Shown in pieces: positions 1-12,949 of a stretch of DNA of 64,000 bases. Source of the DNA: Motacilla alba alba (Eukaryota > Chordata > Aves > Passeriformes > Motacillidae); the NCBI RefSeq assembly GCF_015832195.1, contig NC_052017.1:13654790-13718789 (forward strand), in the 5' to 3' direction. The notes beneath the pieces are model-generated. The model did no database searches and was not told where the DNA came from. It saw only the letters and a list, made by a program, of their open reading frames with translations. The position numbers and the translations under genes were made by a program. Numbering within the stretch: the stretch's first letter is position 1; each line of letters begins with the position of its first letter.

Positions 1-1830
1 AGAGAAACCAAAATAATATTTTATGTTTCTCCTCATGTTCCTTTATTGTATTCAGTTGCCATTTACCACAGCAATGTTACTTGGAGAATATGCTGTATTG
101 GTCATTTGGCAATGGACTTCAATTAATTTGAAAAAGTAGGCATCACTTTCCATTTTAAGCAATTGTAGTCTACAGTGTTAATGGTGTCTACATTAATGTA
201 GTTCACTTTATGAAAAAGCTGCTGGACTCTATTTTATTTTATGCATTAACATTGTTGGAGAGTCTATTTTCACTCAGGTCTTCAGCAGTGGCTGAAGAAG
301 ATATTTTTTATATACAGAAAATTTATTGACGACTTCAATTACAAAAATCTCCCTTTGTTCAAATGGCAAAATATAATCCTGGAAAATTTCCTACCTCTTT
401 GGGTTTTGTATGAAAGTTAATTTATCAGTTGGCATACCACTGGGTCCAAACCTGCTTTTACTGAAGTAAGTGGGAATTTTGCCATTGGCTTTGATGGGAG
501 CAGGTGCACGCCCCTAATGAGGTGTGTAATGGAAATGGTGTACACACAAAAAACCTGGACACAGTCAGCATGAGAAACACTGAATAAGAAGAAGGTTTTC
601 TCAGAATCCCAGAGCATGTGAACAGTGTGTTGCAGTGACATTTAAGCATTGACAAGAAAAGTGAAGAGATCAAATGAAAGAATAGAATAGACAAAAAGAT
701 ATTGTCACACTGGAACAATTCACCTCGTGCTTGGAAAAGTTTATAAAAAACCTTGAATAGAGAGGGAAAGGGCATCATGATAAATGGGAACACCTAAGCC
801 ACATTAGATCAGCTGATAACACTGTCATCTTTGCCAAAATCCCTGAAGACCTTGAAGCACTGATGAGAGAATTAATCATGAAAAGTAGGCTTGAGCAATT
901 AGGATGGGAAGAGTTGAGCTGTCCCCAGTGAAACTTGACCCCAACCTTCAACCTGTATTGAAATCAAGTATGACCCAAACCTTTGCTGAAGTGTGAAAAA
1001 AGGCAAAGGGAGTTTTTTTCCCACCTCATTATTCCTCATTTCACTCACTGTACTCAGTATAGGGTGCTGTGGATAATATCTCAGACTGGTGTCAACTAAA
1101 ATAGTACCAGAACAGCAAGACACTTTGGCTTTATCAGCCAACGTTGCATCCTCAGTAATTAGGCCTGCTTCTCAGTGGCAAGGAAGGGAATGTTAATGTG
1201 GCTGAGTGCAGGGATAACTAGTCCTGAGAAAGCTCCTGTGTGAACCAAGTGGGACAAGGCTTTGTGCTGGGCTGCTCTGTGGGGATCAGATCCTGTAGTG
1301 TTAACTGGGTGAGCTCAGCACAGTGAGATCCAGCACACAGCAGGAGGTATGTATCCTGGGCAATGTATGTGCCAAGATGCTGCAGGAGAGCCTGTGCTTG
1401 AAGGAACTTCATGGTACCTCATGCTCAGGAGAAGGGGTGATAAAGTAGGAAGAGGAAGACTGTAGCCACTTTCATGCTGCAGTCTTAATGCAAGTTTGTG
1501 CTTTGTGCTTTGACCTTGGGTGAGATATGTGATATGACAGGCAGAAGACAGGGGGAAGAAAGACAGGCTGGCTGATGCTCTGTTTCTCCTGTTGATTGGC
1601 ACAACATTTATTTCCTGGTTGTGATGAAAGAACCAGGCCTGTTTTAACCAAAGGTGTTAGTACTCATGTGATGAGCACAAGGACTGCTCACATCCTGAGT
1701 CCCTGGCTGTCTGAAACAGTGTGGGTGTTCACACTGCCAGAGCCAGGCTGTGCCGTGTGCGGAAAAACTGAGGCGTTCTGTGGTCTGCACTTGGAAGGGG
1801 TTTTTCAGACCTTTGATGGTCTGGTATTTC

Positions 1831-1864
1831 TGGTTTGTTTGTTGGTTTGTTGGTTTTCTTTCTT
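1831..1864 (-). repeat. T/G-rich low-complexity tract (minus-strand A/C-rich)
   Basis: The plus strand reads as alternating TTTG and TTGG blocks followed by TTTTCTTTC. Read on the minus strand this is the A-rich, AAACC-containing type of tract that recurs elsewhere in the window (23.4, 43.9, 46.8, 48.1, 49.0, 60.1 and 61.2 kb). It may be a decayed simple repeat or an insertion tail. No flanking target-site duplication was established. Confidence 0.6.
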
Positions 1865-4298
1865 TCATTGATGTTGCTCTGAGTCTGGGCAGCATCCTTG
1901 AGGGGCATCTTTGCTGGACATAACTACTGTTTACTTATCCGCATTGAGTGTTCTATCTTGGCCACAAGCTGAAGGACATAACGAGGAAAGGAACACCACT
2001 CATTATTTGTCTTCTGGATTGGTAGAGTTGCATGGGTGAAGGCAGAGGCGGATCTCTTGGGATGCTGCAGCTATTGTGGTAGGAAATTTTTCCAGTCAGA
2101 TATTCGCATGAGATCTGGGAGATGAATGTAATTTGTCTCTAGTTTTATTTTTAGTGATTTCACTTTTCTGGCTTAAGTATTTAATTCCCTTTTATTGTCA
2201 AGATTTATTACCAGACTGTTGTGAAATACAGCCAGTTCCAGTCCTCCAACTCCTTCTTCCTAAACTTAATTTTTGTCAATGGAATAGTTTCCTGTAAAAC
2301 ATCTAATTTTTGGTTTATTGGCAGATTACATACACGAGCTTTTTTAAAACTGACTAAGGCCAGCACTAATTAAATGGCTGGTGCCAAGTCCCTTTGTTGC
2401 TGATGGAATAAATGAGAATTTCAGTTGTTTCAGAGCTGACTGGTTTTGGACAGTGAAAACTTAAGAACAGTAAATTTCTAGTTCCTTGCTATTGTATGAG
2501 TATTTGTGTTCCTATAGCTAAATTTTTGGACAATTTTAATATATTTGTTGACACAACTTTCCTGTTGGGTAGGAAATGCTATTATCCTAATAATTATAAA
2601 TAATTTTCAATTGGAAAAGCAGAACCCCAAGAAGCTATAGTCATGTTTATATTACAGAATACATCACAAGCAGGAGAAGATGTCACCTTTCCTGGAGGGG
2701 ACAGTTATTTACACATGAGTGCTTTTTGTGATGAACTTTTCATTGGATCTGTCAAGGGATAGGCTAGACTGAAAAAGGAGAATTCCATGCTGTATGTTTG
2801 CATCTGTACCAGAAGATTTTGTTCCTAAAAAATCCATGGAGGAAATCATAACTCTCTAGCCGAAATGCCTTGCCCAGGCTGTGGTATCTGGGATAGGGAT
2901 GAGTCAGATCTTATGTGAGAATCCCTAGAGGGGATCCCTTTCTCCCATAGCCCTGCTGAACTGGGACTCTCCTTGTTGCAGGCAAAAAAAATGTCTGCAA
3001 GAGCAATTGCTTAAAGCATTTTTTCTTGAAAGCAATGCCTTCCACAAAGTAATATTTGAGTGCAAAATACCAAAAGGAACATTTTTGTCTTCCTCTTCAC
3101 AAAGACAGCATTTCCAGGACCTCTGTATTTGGGTTTTTAGCAGCTGGTATGTGCTCCTGTGCATGCTCTTTCAAAGCATGAAACACACCACACTGATTAA
3201 GGGTAGGCTGTGATGAACACCTCAACTCCAAACACACAGAGCTGCTCTGTGATGGACTAAAAAGTCACGTGCCTTTAACTGTACCTTAGGGGAGGTTCAG
3301 CTCCTCACCTATGCCTAAAATTTATTGTTCAAACTTGTATTTAACCTGAACTTTAAATTATTCTCTACTCTAAAGGAAAGGAATAAAGAATCAACAAATA
3401 AGGGAAAACATATGCGCTTTACCTTAGCTGTGTTTTACTAAAAATATAAATTTTGGGCAGCTATTTTCTTTGTTTATGTACAAAAAGGTCATCTAATTCT
3501 TTCACGAAACCTAATTTTGATTTTTTATTTTCCTTTAGATTTATTCTCTCACCTCTCCCCCCATATTCAAATAAAAAGGTTAAGAAGTGAAGTCTGACTT
3601 CTGTGTTCCTGACTTTTCTTTAAAAGTCATGGAGCTGTCAGGATGATGAGTTATTGGTTGTCAATAAAGTAACTATTGATCATAATCTTCCAAAATTCAT
3701 CCTTCATATGTGTGTAAAACCAGAATATGCTGTGAACTGCAGAACAGAATTAATTACTTTGTCCCCAAGGGAAGAGCAGATAATTACCAAATAACGTTTC
3801 TATCAAAGCTGCAGCTAAGTCCTGAGTATTAAGTGAAGCAAATTCCACACTCCTACAAAATGAATAAACTTGTTGGTACTTTCACACAAATTAAGCCTTG
3901 TAACATTTCAGTAAAATCCCATTAGGAATGTCCTCATTTTTATAATTAATTTCAATTTCTTTAAGGACAAAGAAAAAATAAATCTTGGAAAGAGTAAGCA
4001 TATATTCAGAAGGCTTGTGCTTTCTTGTGGATATTTTAAACTCACTGGGTTTATGTTGTTATTTTTAAAGGATTCTTTTATCACTTGTTGATCGATATAA
4101 TTTTAAAGACTTTCATATTGCCAAAGTCTGTACTGGGATTGTTGAAATATAAATTTTGGAAAGCAGTAGTGTAGTGAAAGGATAATTTATGCTTTGCACT
4201 AATTCCCTCCTATCTATTGACATAAATTACAGCTTTGAGAGGAGGAGATGCCTGAAGCTCTCATTATTTTATGTACAGCTTGAGCTCAAAGAGCAGAG

Positions 4299-4338
4299 GA
4301 GATTTTGCAGCTGAGATTTTGCAGCTAACATTTTGCAG
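4299..4338 (+). repeat. 14-bp tandem repeat, about three copies
   Basis: Two exact copies of GAGATTTTGCAGCT lie head to tail at 4299-4312 and 4313-4326. They are followed by a third, diverged copy (AACATTTTGCAGGA). It is a small replication-slippage repeat with no evident function. Confidence 0.85.
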
Positions 4339-5447
4339 GACTTTCAAAATATTTTCCTGATACTTATACTGCCCTCCAGAATCCAGTAGAGATGACTTTG
4401 AACAAATGCTGCACCAGGAATAATTTCTGCAAAGCCAATTCTCTGTTTCAGAATGCAGAACGTTTTATTGGAAGAGGTTAAATTATTTATTGGAAATAAA
4501 CTACCCAGCAAATGTAGCTTTTTTTTGCCTTGTTTGCAAGTTAAGGTCTGATTCTGGATCCCATTAATGTATTTGTTATTCAGAAGTCTTTTCCAATAAA
4601 ATGAAATATCCTGCTGTGCAATCTGTCTGCTGGCTGTTTGTGGTGGAGGGCCAGTCCCCTCCACAGCACATGGCACAATTACTGCCTAACTACAGCTCAC
4701 TGAGCAGGGGTGTGAATGCATTTCTCAAGTCACCTACCTCAACATGTCCAAACTAAGTGAAGTCAGACCCCTTGTTCAGAAGGAAACTTCATTCACAACT
4801 TCAGAAGTAGGCATTTTCTTCAAGTGCTTTAATGAACAGTGAAATCACAGCATCTGAAATGGTATTTCTTGGCAGCTGAATGACAACCTCACGGCTAGAT
4901 TATAAGGACATTTCTTTTGTCTTAATCAACAGTAGTCTTCCTCAAATACCCCATCCCAGTGCCTCAGCCAGTGAGGCTTGGTGGTGATCACACTGAAAAT
5001 GCATCTCTAGGGGAAGATAAGAGGACAACAGAGATGCCTGACTTGTCTCCTCCTGCTGCAAGAGGGACAGGTTTTTTCCCTGCCTTCTCCCCTGTTTTCC
5101 CAGCTTCTGGCTCCCATCCCTTGCACATCCTTCCCTTCTTCTTCTCCAGTTTGCACCAACTTTGGTGCCTCTGGACTCTTCACTGAGACAATTTAACTCA
5201 CAAAGCCCCAACAAAAACGCTGGTTTTATTTGGCTAACTCAATATTCTGCCTAATTATTGAGTTATGTCAGTATTTACAAGAGTTTGACTGCCAGAGCTC
5301 CTCAATATGAAAGTTCTGTTAACATACTGGTCTGAACAGTGAATTTATTTTTGTGCGCAATGACTGGGGAGACTCTTCCATCACACACCTAGCAAAGATC
5401 ACTGAATAAAAAATTGGCCATGTAAGTGGTACCTTCCTAAAAGGAAA

Positions 5448-5518
5448 GTATAGGAGTTGGACTTTGATGATACTTATGGGTCTTTTTCAATTCAGGATAT
5501 TCTATGATTGTATGATTA
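5448..5518 (+). mobile_element. CR1 LINE 3'-end fragment, old
   Basis: The segment reads GAGTTGGACTTTGATGATAC, then GGTCTTTTTCAATTCAGGAT, then a TTCTATGATTGTATGATT tail. The known avian CR1 3' end has the order GGTTGGACT..GATGAT..GGTCTTTTCCAACC..ATTCTATGATTCTATGAT, so order and strand agree. Only the last 70 or so bases can be recognised, as expected of a heavily 5'-truncated copy with point divergence. The call rests on remembered consensus, not an alignment run. Confidence 0.75.
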
Positions 5519-8500
5519 GAAGTAATATTCATAGGGAAAAGTGGCTGTATTCATAGTGAGATTAAAAGGAGGAAAAATTTAATTCCTAATTAATTCCTTC
5601 TTCCTGAACCAGAGGAGTCCAAGCACCCTGCAAGTGTCTTCTAATCTCTGGGCCATGGAAATGCTGTCCTTTACAGGTCCAGAAAATGGCCTGGGAGAAA
5701 GAAGATGAGAGGGGACTGAGCACATCAGAGTGCAATGCTATTGGATTAACAGCTAAGGGAAACAGATCTGGAAAGGAGAGGGCTATCTGTGACCACAATT
5801 AAAGGTATAGTAATATCAGATTCCTGGGAAGGGTAGGTATTATGGATGTGACAGACTTATAAATAAGGACTACAGTGTTTTCAGGTCAATTGTCTGGTTT
5901 CTTTTAAAGGGAGAGAAGTGCAGCTCTGAAGCTCTGGTCACTGAAATCCTCTGAAACATTAAGCACTGATGCAGCTCCTGGGAGAAATGGATTTTTTAAT
6001 ATATATTTCCTAGAACAAGGAAGTGCAGGAAATTCTTTAGACTTTCACAAACCTATTTACTGTGGCATTAGTTTGTACTATATCTGGGAAAAACACTGGA
6101 GCTGGAATCAAGGTCTCAGGACTTGGGAGATTTCCCACAAAAGAATTATGAAACTGTCAGAAAAAAAACACAGACTGAGGAAAACACATCATGGGAGAAT
6201 GAGTAGATCAGAAGGATATTTCCAGAATATCTACTGCAGGTCTGTGGGAACAAACTCTGCTTTTGCTCCAAAATTATTGTAAGCTTTGAGGATGTGGCTA
6301 GTCCCGTGCCAAAGTCCAGCAAATACATTCTGCTATAAAAAAAAACAGCTGCTGTCTTGGAGTACACTGTGAGCTCCTATCTGTTCTCAGAAGACTACAG
6401 AGCATAGCCATGGGAGCAGTAACAGTGTCTCTGTGGTGTAAGCAGAACTTTCCTGTATGTGACCTGGGAAGATGAACTCTCATGCTGGAGGGAGAAAGAG
6501 AATCTAGGAGATGAAGACTGGCCAAGTGTTTTGAGAATGTAGAGAAGCTGGACAAGCAGAACATCTCTTTGGCCCTGTGGACTTGACTTCTATCCTGGAG
6601 TGAAATTTTCTTTCTGTGCACAAAGCCTTGGTGCAGAGGCCTCCAGAGGGATGTGAAAGGTCCAGCAGCTATTTCCATTGCTTGGATCGGGAGAAAGGAG
6701 GAGCTGCTAAAATGAAAATTGTGGGGTCTGTAATGTGTTAAGGGAAGGAAGAGAGCCAGCAAAGGCTATTTTCTCCCTTTCCTTATTGTTTTCTAGGTGC
6801 AAGCCCAAGCAAACCTGAGAAACCTCTGCCTCTCCAACTGAAGGCAGGTGGTTCCTGGGAGAAGAAAGGGCAGACGCTTCAGGAGTTTGCTGAAGCAAAT
6901 TTTGATGGTTAGTTCAGTAATCAAATTGCCTCCAGCAGAGCTCTGAAGTGAGACTGTGTCGTGTAGCCACTCTAATGTGACAAAATATGAGAAAAGAGCT
7001 GGTTAAGAAAAGTGGTATTTTCCTATTGGTAGCTTGTCAGGTCATTTTTCTAGGCTTAGCAATTGTTGAGCAGCAAGAGGTGGTAGGGTAACCTGGTGTA
7101 AGGGGTGTTTGTAAGGGTAGTTTGTAACAAGTAGATGTCTTTTAAACATGCACATCTTAAAGGGATTTGAAAAGGAAAACATATAATTTAACAGACACAA
7201 CCTTTGAAAGTTGCTGCAGTGGTCAGATGTTTCAGAGTTCTGTGGTAGAGTTCTCAGGCCACTGTTTGGTCCAAGTTCAACTAAGAGTCTATGGGACAGT
7301 TAATTTTGGCTGGGCTTTTTGGCAGTAGAGAACTTGTTTGTTCAGAAGTGCAGCTACAGCTAGGAAGATTGGAAGCATCATCAGGCAACAAAACACAGTG
7401 TTTAGGAATTTTATGCATCCCAGATGGAATGGTAGATATTGAGCAATAGGATCCTGGGGCCCCCCCTCTGTTTTCTCTCAGGATATTTGTATATAGAAGA
7501 TCCCAGTCAACTATCATGTGAGAGATCTTTATAGCCAGGATCTGTAAGCTAGGAATGTGTGGACATAAGAGCCTTTAAGGGAATAAGGAAGGAAATGCAT
7601 CAATGTTGAAGAAGAGAACTGGGAATGAGTCAAGTTTGCAAAAAGCTTGAAGATAAAACCAAAGGTATTTTCTCTGATTTGAAGGCTGGGAGAGAAAGAA
7701 TTATGGAGGAGATATTGAAGAACACACAGTTTTGTGAGATCCACTAGGCCAGAGGGATCAAGCCTCTGAGCTACAGAAAGGGGGAAGAAAGTGGTGAACC
7801 TGGGCTTTAGCTAAATATGAACCCAACTACCTCATCTTAGAGGCCTGATCAATATTGCTGTTCCACTGACAGGATCATTGCTCTGGCTGATCCAAAACAG
7901 CTGTGCTGATATTTTGAGAACACTTTAGGACTAATACAGGTGTTTTAGGAGCAGACCAACGGAATTTTCTGAAACCTATTTTGTAGTACTGCAGACTACA
8001 CAGGGTGACAGGGAAGATGGGGACTCCTACGCGTGACTGACAGATGCTCCTCAGCTCTGTTGTACATGAAGGACACAACTTCCTTTGGGGTAAACAACTG
8101 GCAGCAGCATTGCATGTTCAGGTTTATTGAGCCTTTCTGTACGGTTTTCAATTATGTCTTTCGTAGTGGCAGCGTACCTTGAGTTTCTGTTGCAATACAC
8201 TTTTGATACAACTTAGAACCACTTTTTGCTTTGCTTATACTCATGAAGAGTGATGTTTTCATGGACTCAAACAGAATGAGACTTTATTTGCAGATTAGAG
8301 TAGACAGTATTTTTATTATGGTTGTTGCTATTATTAATATTGTAGTTGTAGCTGTTGTTGGCCAGTTTGCAAATGAGAAATGTGCCCCTGCTATATCAAG
8401 TTTTGGCCATATAGTGGAAAACATAAACAAATGCCATCAGCTTTAGGTGATAATTTCTAGTGTATAAATAATATTATGATAAATTCACAGGATGTGTTAT

Positions 8501-9982
8501 CTCTAATGAATAATTCAGCCAGTTGCAGTTATAATGAGGAATACAGTGGAAACTCAGTGACTGAACACGTATTTTGTGGTGTCTATTACAAGACCTTAGG
8601 CAAAATTTTACCAATCAGGTTTTATTCCTCAGGGCTTTCTTTCAAGTCTTGGAATCTTTAGTATTTATTTATATGGGGAAGGCAGAAATGGAATTGGTTG
8701 ATTTTTTTTCCCCAATGTACATTACTCTGCTTCATTTACTTTGACAGAGCAGTATTGTGAAGAATGATACACTTGAAATATTAAACATTTTGCTGGATGC
8801 CTGGTCTTGCACTCCCTCTCTGTGCTGAACTAATTCACTTTGATATCCGTATGATTTTTGCACACAAAATAATTACAGGATCAGGGCCTACGTTTTTGAC
8901 AATTTCTTATACCAATAACAGGAAAACCATACTAAGATAATTGACCTTGACTTCTCACACATGCATGCCTCCTTATCTGGCCATGTAGAACATCCAAGAT
9001 GGTTAAATCTCTTCCCTTGCAATAGCAGCCAGAAGGACTGATACTTGAGTGGCTGCTGGAAGCAAAGTGATTGCAGCACCAAACATGTATTGTGAGTCTG
9101 TCGATAACACGCAAGCCACGATAAGAAAGGCACGCTTGTCTTATTAATTATTTATATTTGGAATGCACCAACAATATCCTAACAGAGACATGGTTTGCAG
9201 GGAGATATAATTGGGAATCAGTTGGGCTAATAAATGACATACCAAAAAGAATTTTAATTAGATTAGAAAAACATTCCAAAGAAATCATTGTATAAGAGAT
9301 GAAAATGAGTATACACAGACGATCTCACCTATTCTTATTCACAATAGTGGGTTGATAATGGAGACTTAAGCAACTATTAGTATCTGTGTAGTAGGCTGAT
9401 TTTTCTGCACAGAGGTGAATCTAACAATCCCCTTGTCTGAAGGTGGCCCTTTGCAACCACAGCCTTGATAAACTGTAATACAACTTAGAATCCTGATTTA
9501 TGTTGGGACTGTCCAATTGTTCTAGGAAAAAAAAAAGTCTATGCTGAAAAATGAAGGATAACAAATAAGTGGAAGTTGATTTTTTTTTTTTTTTGCCAGT
9601 ACCACGGAAAGGTTATAAAGTTCAGTCCTTTTGCTAATATTCCATTGCAGTATAGGAAACCTGTGCTGGCTTCAGTGTCAATCACTGTTTAGAAATGTCA
9701 CCAATAATTTGTACTCTGTAAGTGCTCAATGTGTGAACCCCTGGCTCTAATTGGATCCACTGATTTCAGCTAAATCTCGTCCTGTCAGCAGCTCAGCAGT
9801 AGGTAGGATATTGAAGCTCTAATGAATCCAGTAATAACTTTAAATTGCCAACCTGGATTATTTAAAATTTTTATAATGTTGAAAATAGTTTTGCTTTCCT
9901 GAGGAAAAAAAATAATCTCCAATGAGTTTTTAAATAACTATGCTAAATTACTGACCAAGCAAGTGAGACATAGGCATTTTAG
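5519..9982. other. Unique noncoding stretch
   Basis: Nothing recognisable as a gene, RNA gene or mobile element was found. The longest open frame (6298-6762, minus, 154 codons) is rich in Ser, His and Leu, has no domain signature and fits chance expectation. A 15-base T run lies at 9580-9594. Confidence 0.65.
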
Positions 9983-10000
9983 GTGTGTGTGTGTGTGTGT
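9983..10000 (+). repeat. (GT)9 microsatellite
   Basis: Uninterrupted GT dinucleotides, flanked by AG and ATCTGAG. It is an ordinary simple-sequence repeat and probably length-polymorphic. Confidence 0.9.
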
Positions 10001-12949
10001 ATCTGAGTCCCCTCAATAGAGAAAATTAGAAAAAGAAAATTAGGAGACAATGATGTCCAGATAAGTTGGATCAGAAAAATATGATTTCATGCTTTGGTCC
10101 AGCAAGCATAGAACTAATTATGGAAGTAAGCCTTTTTTCTGAGAAACAGGGGTGACAAATCCTATATTGTTTCAGTAGCTGCTTTGGTGAGATAGAGGCA
10201 GTGCTGCTTTTTCAACTTCTTAGTTTCTTATCCTGGTTGTCTAATGAAATGTGATGAGATGTGCAAACAGAGCTGTTTGTCTGTGTCGATCTGTCTATCT
10301 ACTCATGTCTTCATGCAGGGATTGCAGAAGTTGTGATGAAAATTTAGCAAATTTGACAAAGGATTAAGTGTCTCAGAGATATCAAGTGTATTAAAATTTG
10401 ATGTTGACCAATGCAGAAAGATCCTATTCAGAAGAGACCGTTCAGTCCAGATCAGGCTGCTCACAGCTGTGCTGTCGCAGTGAGAGATCCACCCTGCCTG
10501 TCTGGGCTTCTGGCCACAGAGGTGCTGACAGTGAACGAGAATGAAGCTCTGCACTATCAATCCCTCCATCCCCGGCCTCCTTAGTGCTAAAAGGAAATGT
10601 CTCATGCTGTTGTAGCGGGAATTCCTCACATTGTGAGGCAAGAGAGCAGCATCATGGGGAGCAGAGAGGATGAAGAAAGCTTCTGGAAGCACCAGAGAGC
10701 TCAGTAGGAGCAGGGACATTGAAGGCAGCCGCAGCTGATTAAGGAACACGACATGGAAGTACTGGGAGATACCAGACACTAGTGGTTTGGGCTTGCACTT
10801 GTGTGGAAGATTTAAGGATGTGAAGGTGTGAGACTAGGAAGAAATGTAGAGTTACTGGTGATACAGGAGAACACAGGGTACAATCCAACTGCAACAAGGC
10901 TTCACTAGCTGTGCAACACATGGAACGATTGGTTTGGCTTCCTTTTTTTAGATATGACTCATTTCTTCCTTGAGATTTCTGTGCTGAAATGGCACTGCCT
11001 TAAGCTCTAGTGCAGCAGGAGCTATCCACTGAGATGCAGCATGAATATTTGCAAGAGCACCTGAGAGGATGTACTCTTGTGAATACCTCTCTAAGCCAAA
11101 GCAAAAGCTGTTTATCACAAATAAGACACAACTTTTTATTACCCAACTACATAAGTGCATATTGTGTATCATAAAGCTGAACAAGGCTTACATAACCCAT
11201 AATTACAATAGCATTATAGCTTCCTTGTCCGCAGAGATGAACATATCTATCCAAAATATGTGTGCTCTGTCTGAAGACAAGAGCCTGATCTATTTCTGCC
11301 CCTGCCATTATGCAGTCATAGTAAAACCAATGACCTAGAATTAAGAGCAAGTTTTAAAGCATTGAATTTATCCTTTGGCAAATTATGGACCTTATTTTTT
11401 ATTGCATATGAAGCAATCCTTTGAATAATCACTCTAAGTATTTGTCCACCCTGTCCTTTCTTTGTGCTGTTAAAAACAATAGAAATAATAGTAAAGTAAT
11501 AGCAAATCCTGCATTGTATTTATAATTTCAGTTTTTCCAGCTCAAAATATTCAGGTTTAAAATGTTTTAACAAGAAATTACATATTTTCTAGATTATAAT
11601 CTCATTATTAAGATTTGAGTTTCTGATATCCTTAAGTGACATTCTTTTCCTTTAGTCCAGCCCCAGCTCTACATTCATGTACTACTTTCAGTATTTGTTC
11701 TCCCTCCTGAATTCTTGCAATATTTAAATCCCAGTACATTTCATTTTCCTATGGTCTCAAATAACTGGAATTTGGTCACCTCAGGCCACATAGAAGAACT
11801 GCTTGATAGAATTTTAAAAATAATAAGGAGATAAGCATGTATTTCCTAGCACTGGAAAAGCAGAAGGTTTTCATGTGTGCTTGACTGACTGAACACTCCT
11901 GAACTGATTGTTCAATACATCTGTGACTGAGTTGTACTACTAACATCATGCTAAGACACTGAGAGTCTAGGATAGAATCTTTCAATTCTAGGATAGAATC
12001 TTTCAATTATTGTTTCATGCCAAATACATGAATGTTGGACAGATACTGCATTTCACTATGTCATAAATTACCCAGGTTTTAATGTACCTTCATTCAGTCT
12101 CTTAATTCCTTCAGCTTGTTTTCTCTCAGTTCCCTTTGATTTGCCCACATCCTCCTGATGCTGAAGTATCCAGAGGAGAGGAGAGGAAAGTGATTGCAGA
12201 AGCAAGATAAACTTGGAATGTAGGAAGCTGCGGTTGAATTATTCTATGTGTAAGCTGAGTTGGAAACTGCAAGCACAGTACAGAAGGAATATATTCAGAT
12301 TTTGCCTTGCAAGAAAAGGAAGAGACTCATATGAAAAATGACCACAAAAGGAAATGGGGAGCTGAAGAACAGGAGGATGTAAGCCTGCCACCTGCCTCCT
12401 TTGAAACGAAGTAGCTGGTCTATGCATGTTTTCCTTGGATTCATTTCAGTCCAGCTTTCTAAACTTCTGCTTTTCTTACTCTTGGCTCCTTTCATGGTGG
12501 GATTTCCCCAAAGATCCGTTATTATTTTGCTTCAGGTAAGTTGGTTTCCTTATGCTGCTGCATCAGCCAGAGCTGCACTTCTGTGAACAAATGTTGCATT
12601 AATTATGAAGAGTGGAAAGGAGAAGGAGAAAAAAAATCCATTAACAACACTAAGATTGTAAGTGTCTGATAACTGTTTTAATAACTGTACATTTGTCTTA
12701 AGGATCAGAGACTCCAAAGGCAAGTATGTGGATTTACAGCTTGTTTTCATTGCTTTGTGTATCTGTAGGTGGAGGAGAAAAAAATAAACATAGATAACAC
12801 CAAATGGAATGAGTGACTGGAAAGCTAAACTCCTAAGCTCCTTTGAGATAATTTATCCAGCTAGTAAACTCTTGCTAGAGATACACAGTAAATGCTAAAG
12901 AAGCACTGTTATTTAATTAGATAATATTTGCAATGTAAATGTTGATAAA
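10001..12949. other. Unique noncoding stretch with an exon-like segment at 12450-12535
   Basis: No gene is recognised. A 158-codon minus-strand frame (10303-10779) lacks domain signatures. At 12450-12535 on the plus strand a pyrimidine-rich TTCCTTGGATTCATTTCAG is followed 86 bases later by a perfect CAG|GTAAGT donor, giving an exon-like outline (see findings). No partner exon was found. Confidence 0.55.
11966..12007 (+). repeat. 21-bp perfect tandem duplication
   Basis: The 21-base unit starting TCTAGGATAGAATCTTTCAA occurs twice head to tail (11966-11986 and 11987-12007) with no mismatch. Perfect identity suggests a recent slippage event or sequencing of a polymorphic duplication. Confidence 0.9.

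Larger units (their letters stand above)
1..5447. other. Unique AT-rich noncoding stretch
   Basis: No gene is recognised here. All open frames are short (111 codons or fewer), lack family signatures and lack neighbouring splice signals that would join them. The stretch contains a TTGG/TTTG-rich tract near 1.84 kb and a small 14-bp repeat near 4.3 kb, listed separately. Sequence just before 5448 may include older, unrecognisable CR1 sequence. It is best described as intergenic or intronic DNA. Confidence 0.7.

Noticed and set aside
10303..10779. 158-codon minus-strand open frame
   Set aside because: A weak acceptor-like CAG lies nearby, but no donor, partner exon or family resemblance was found.
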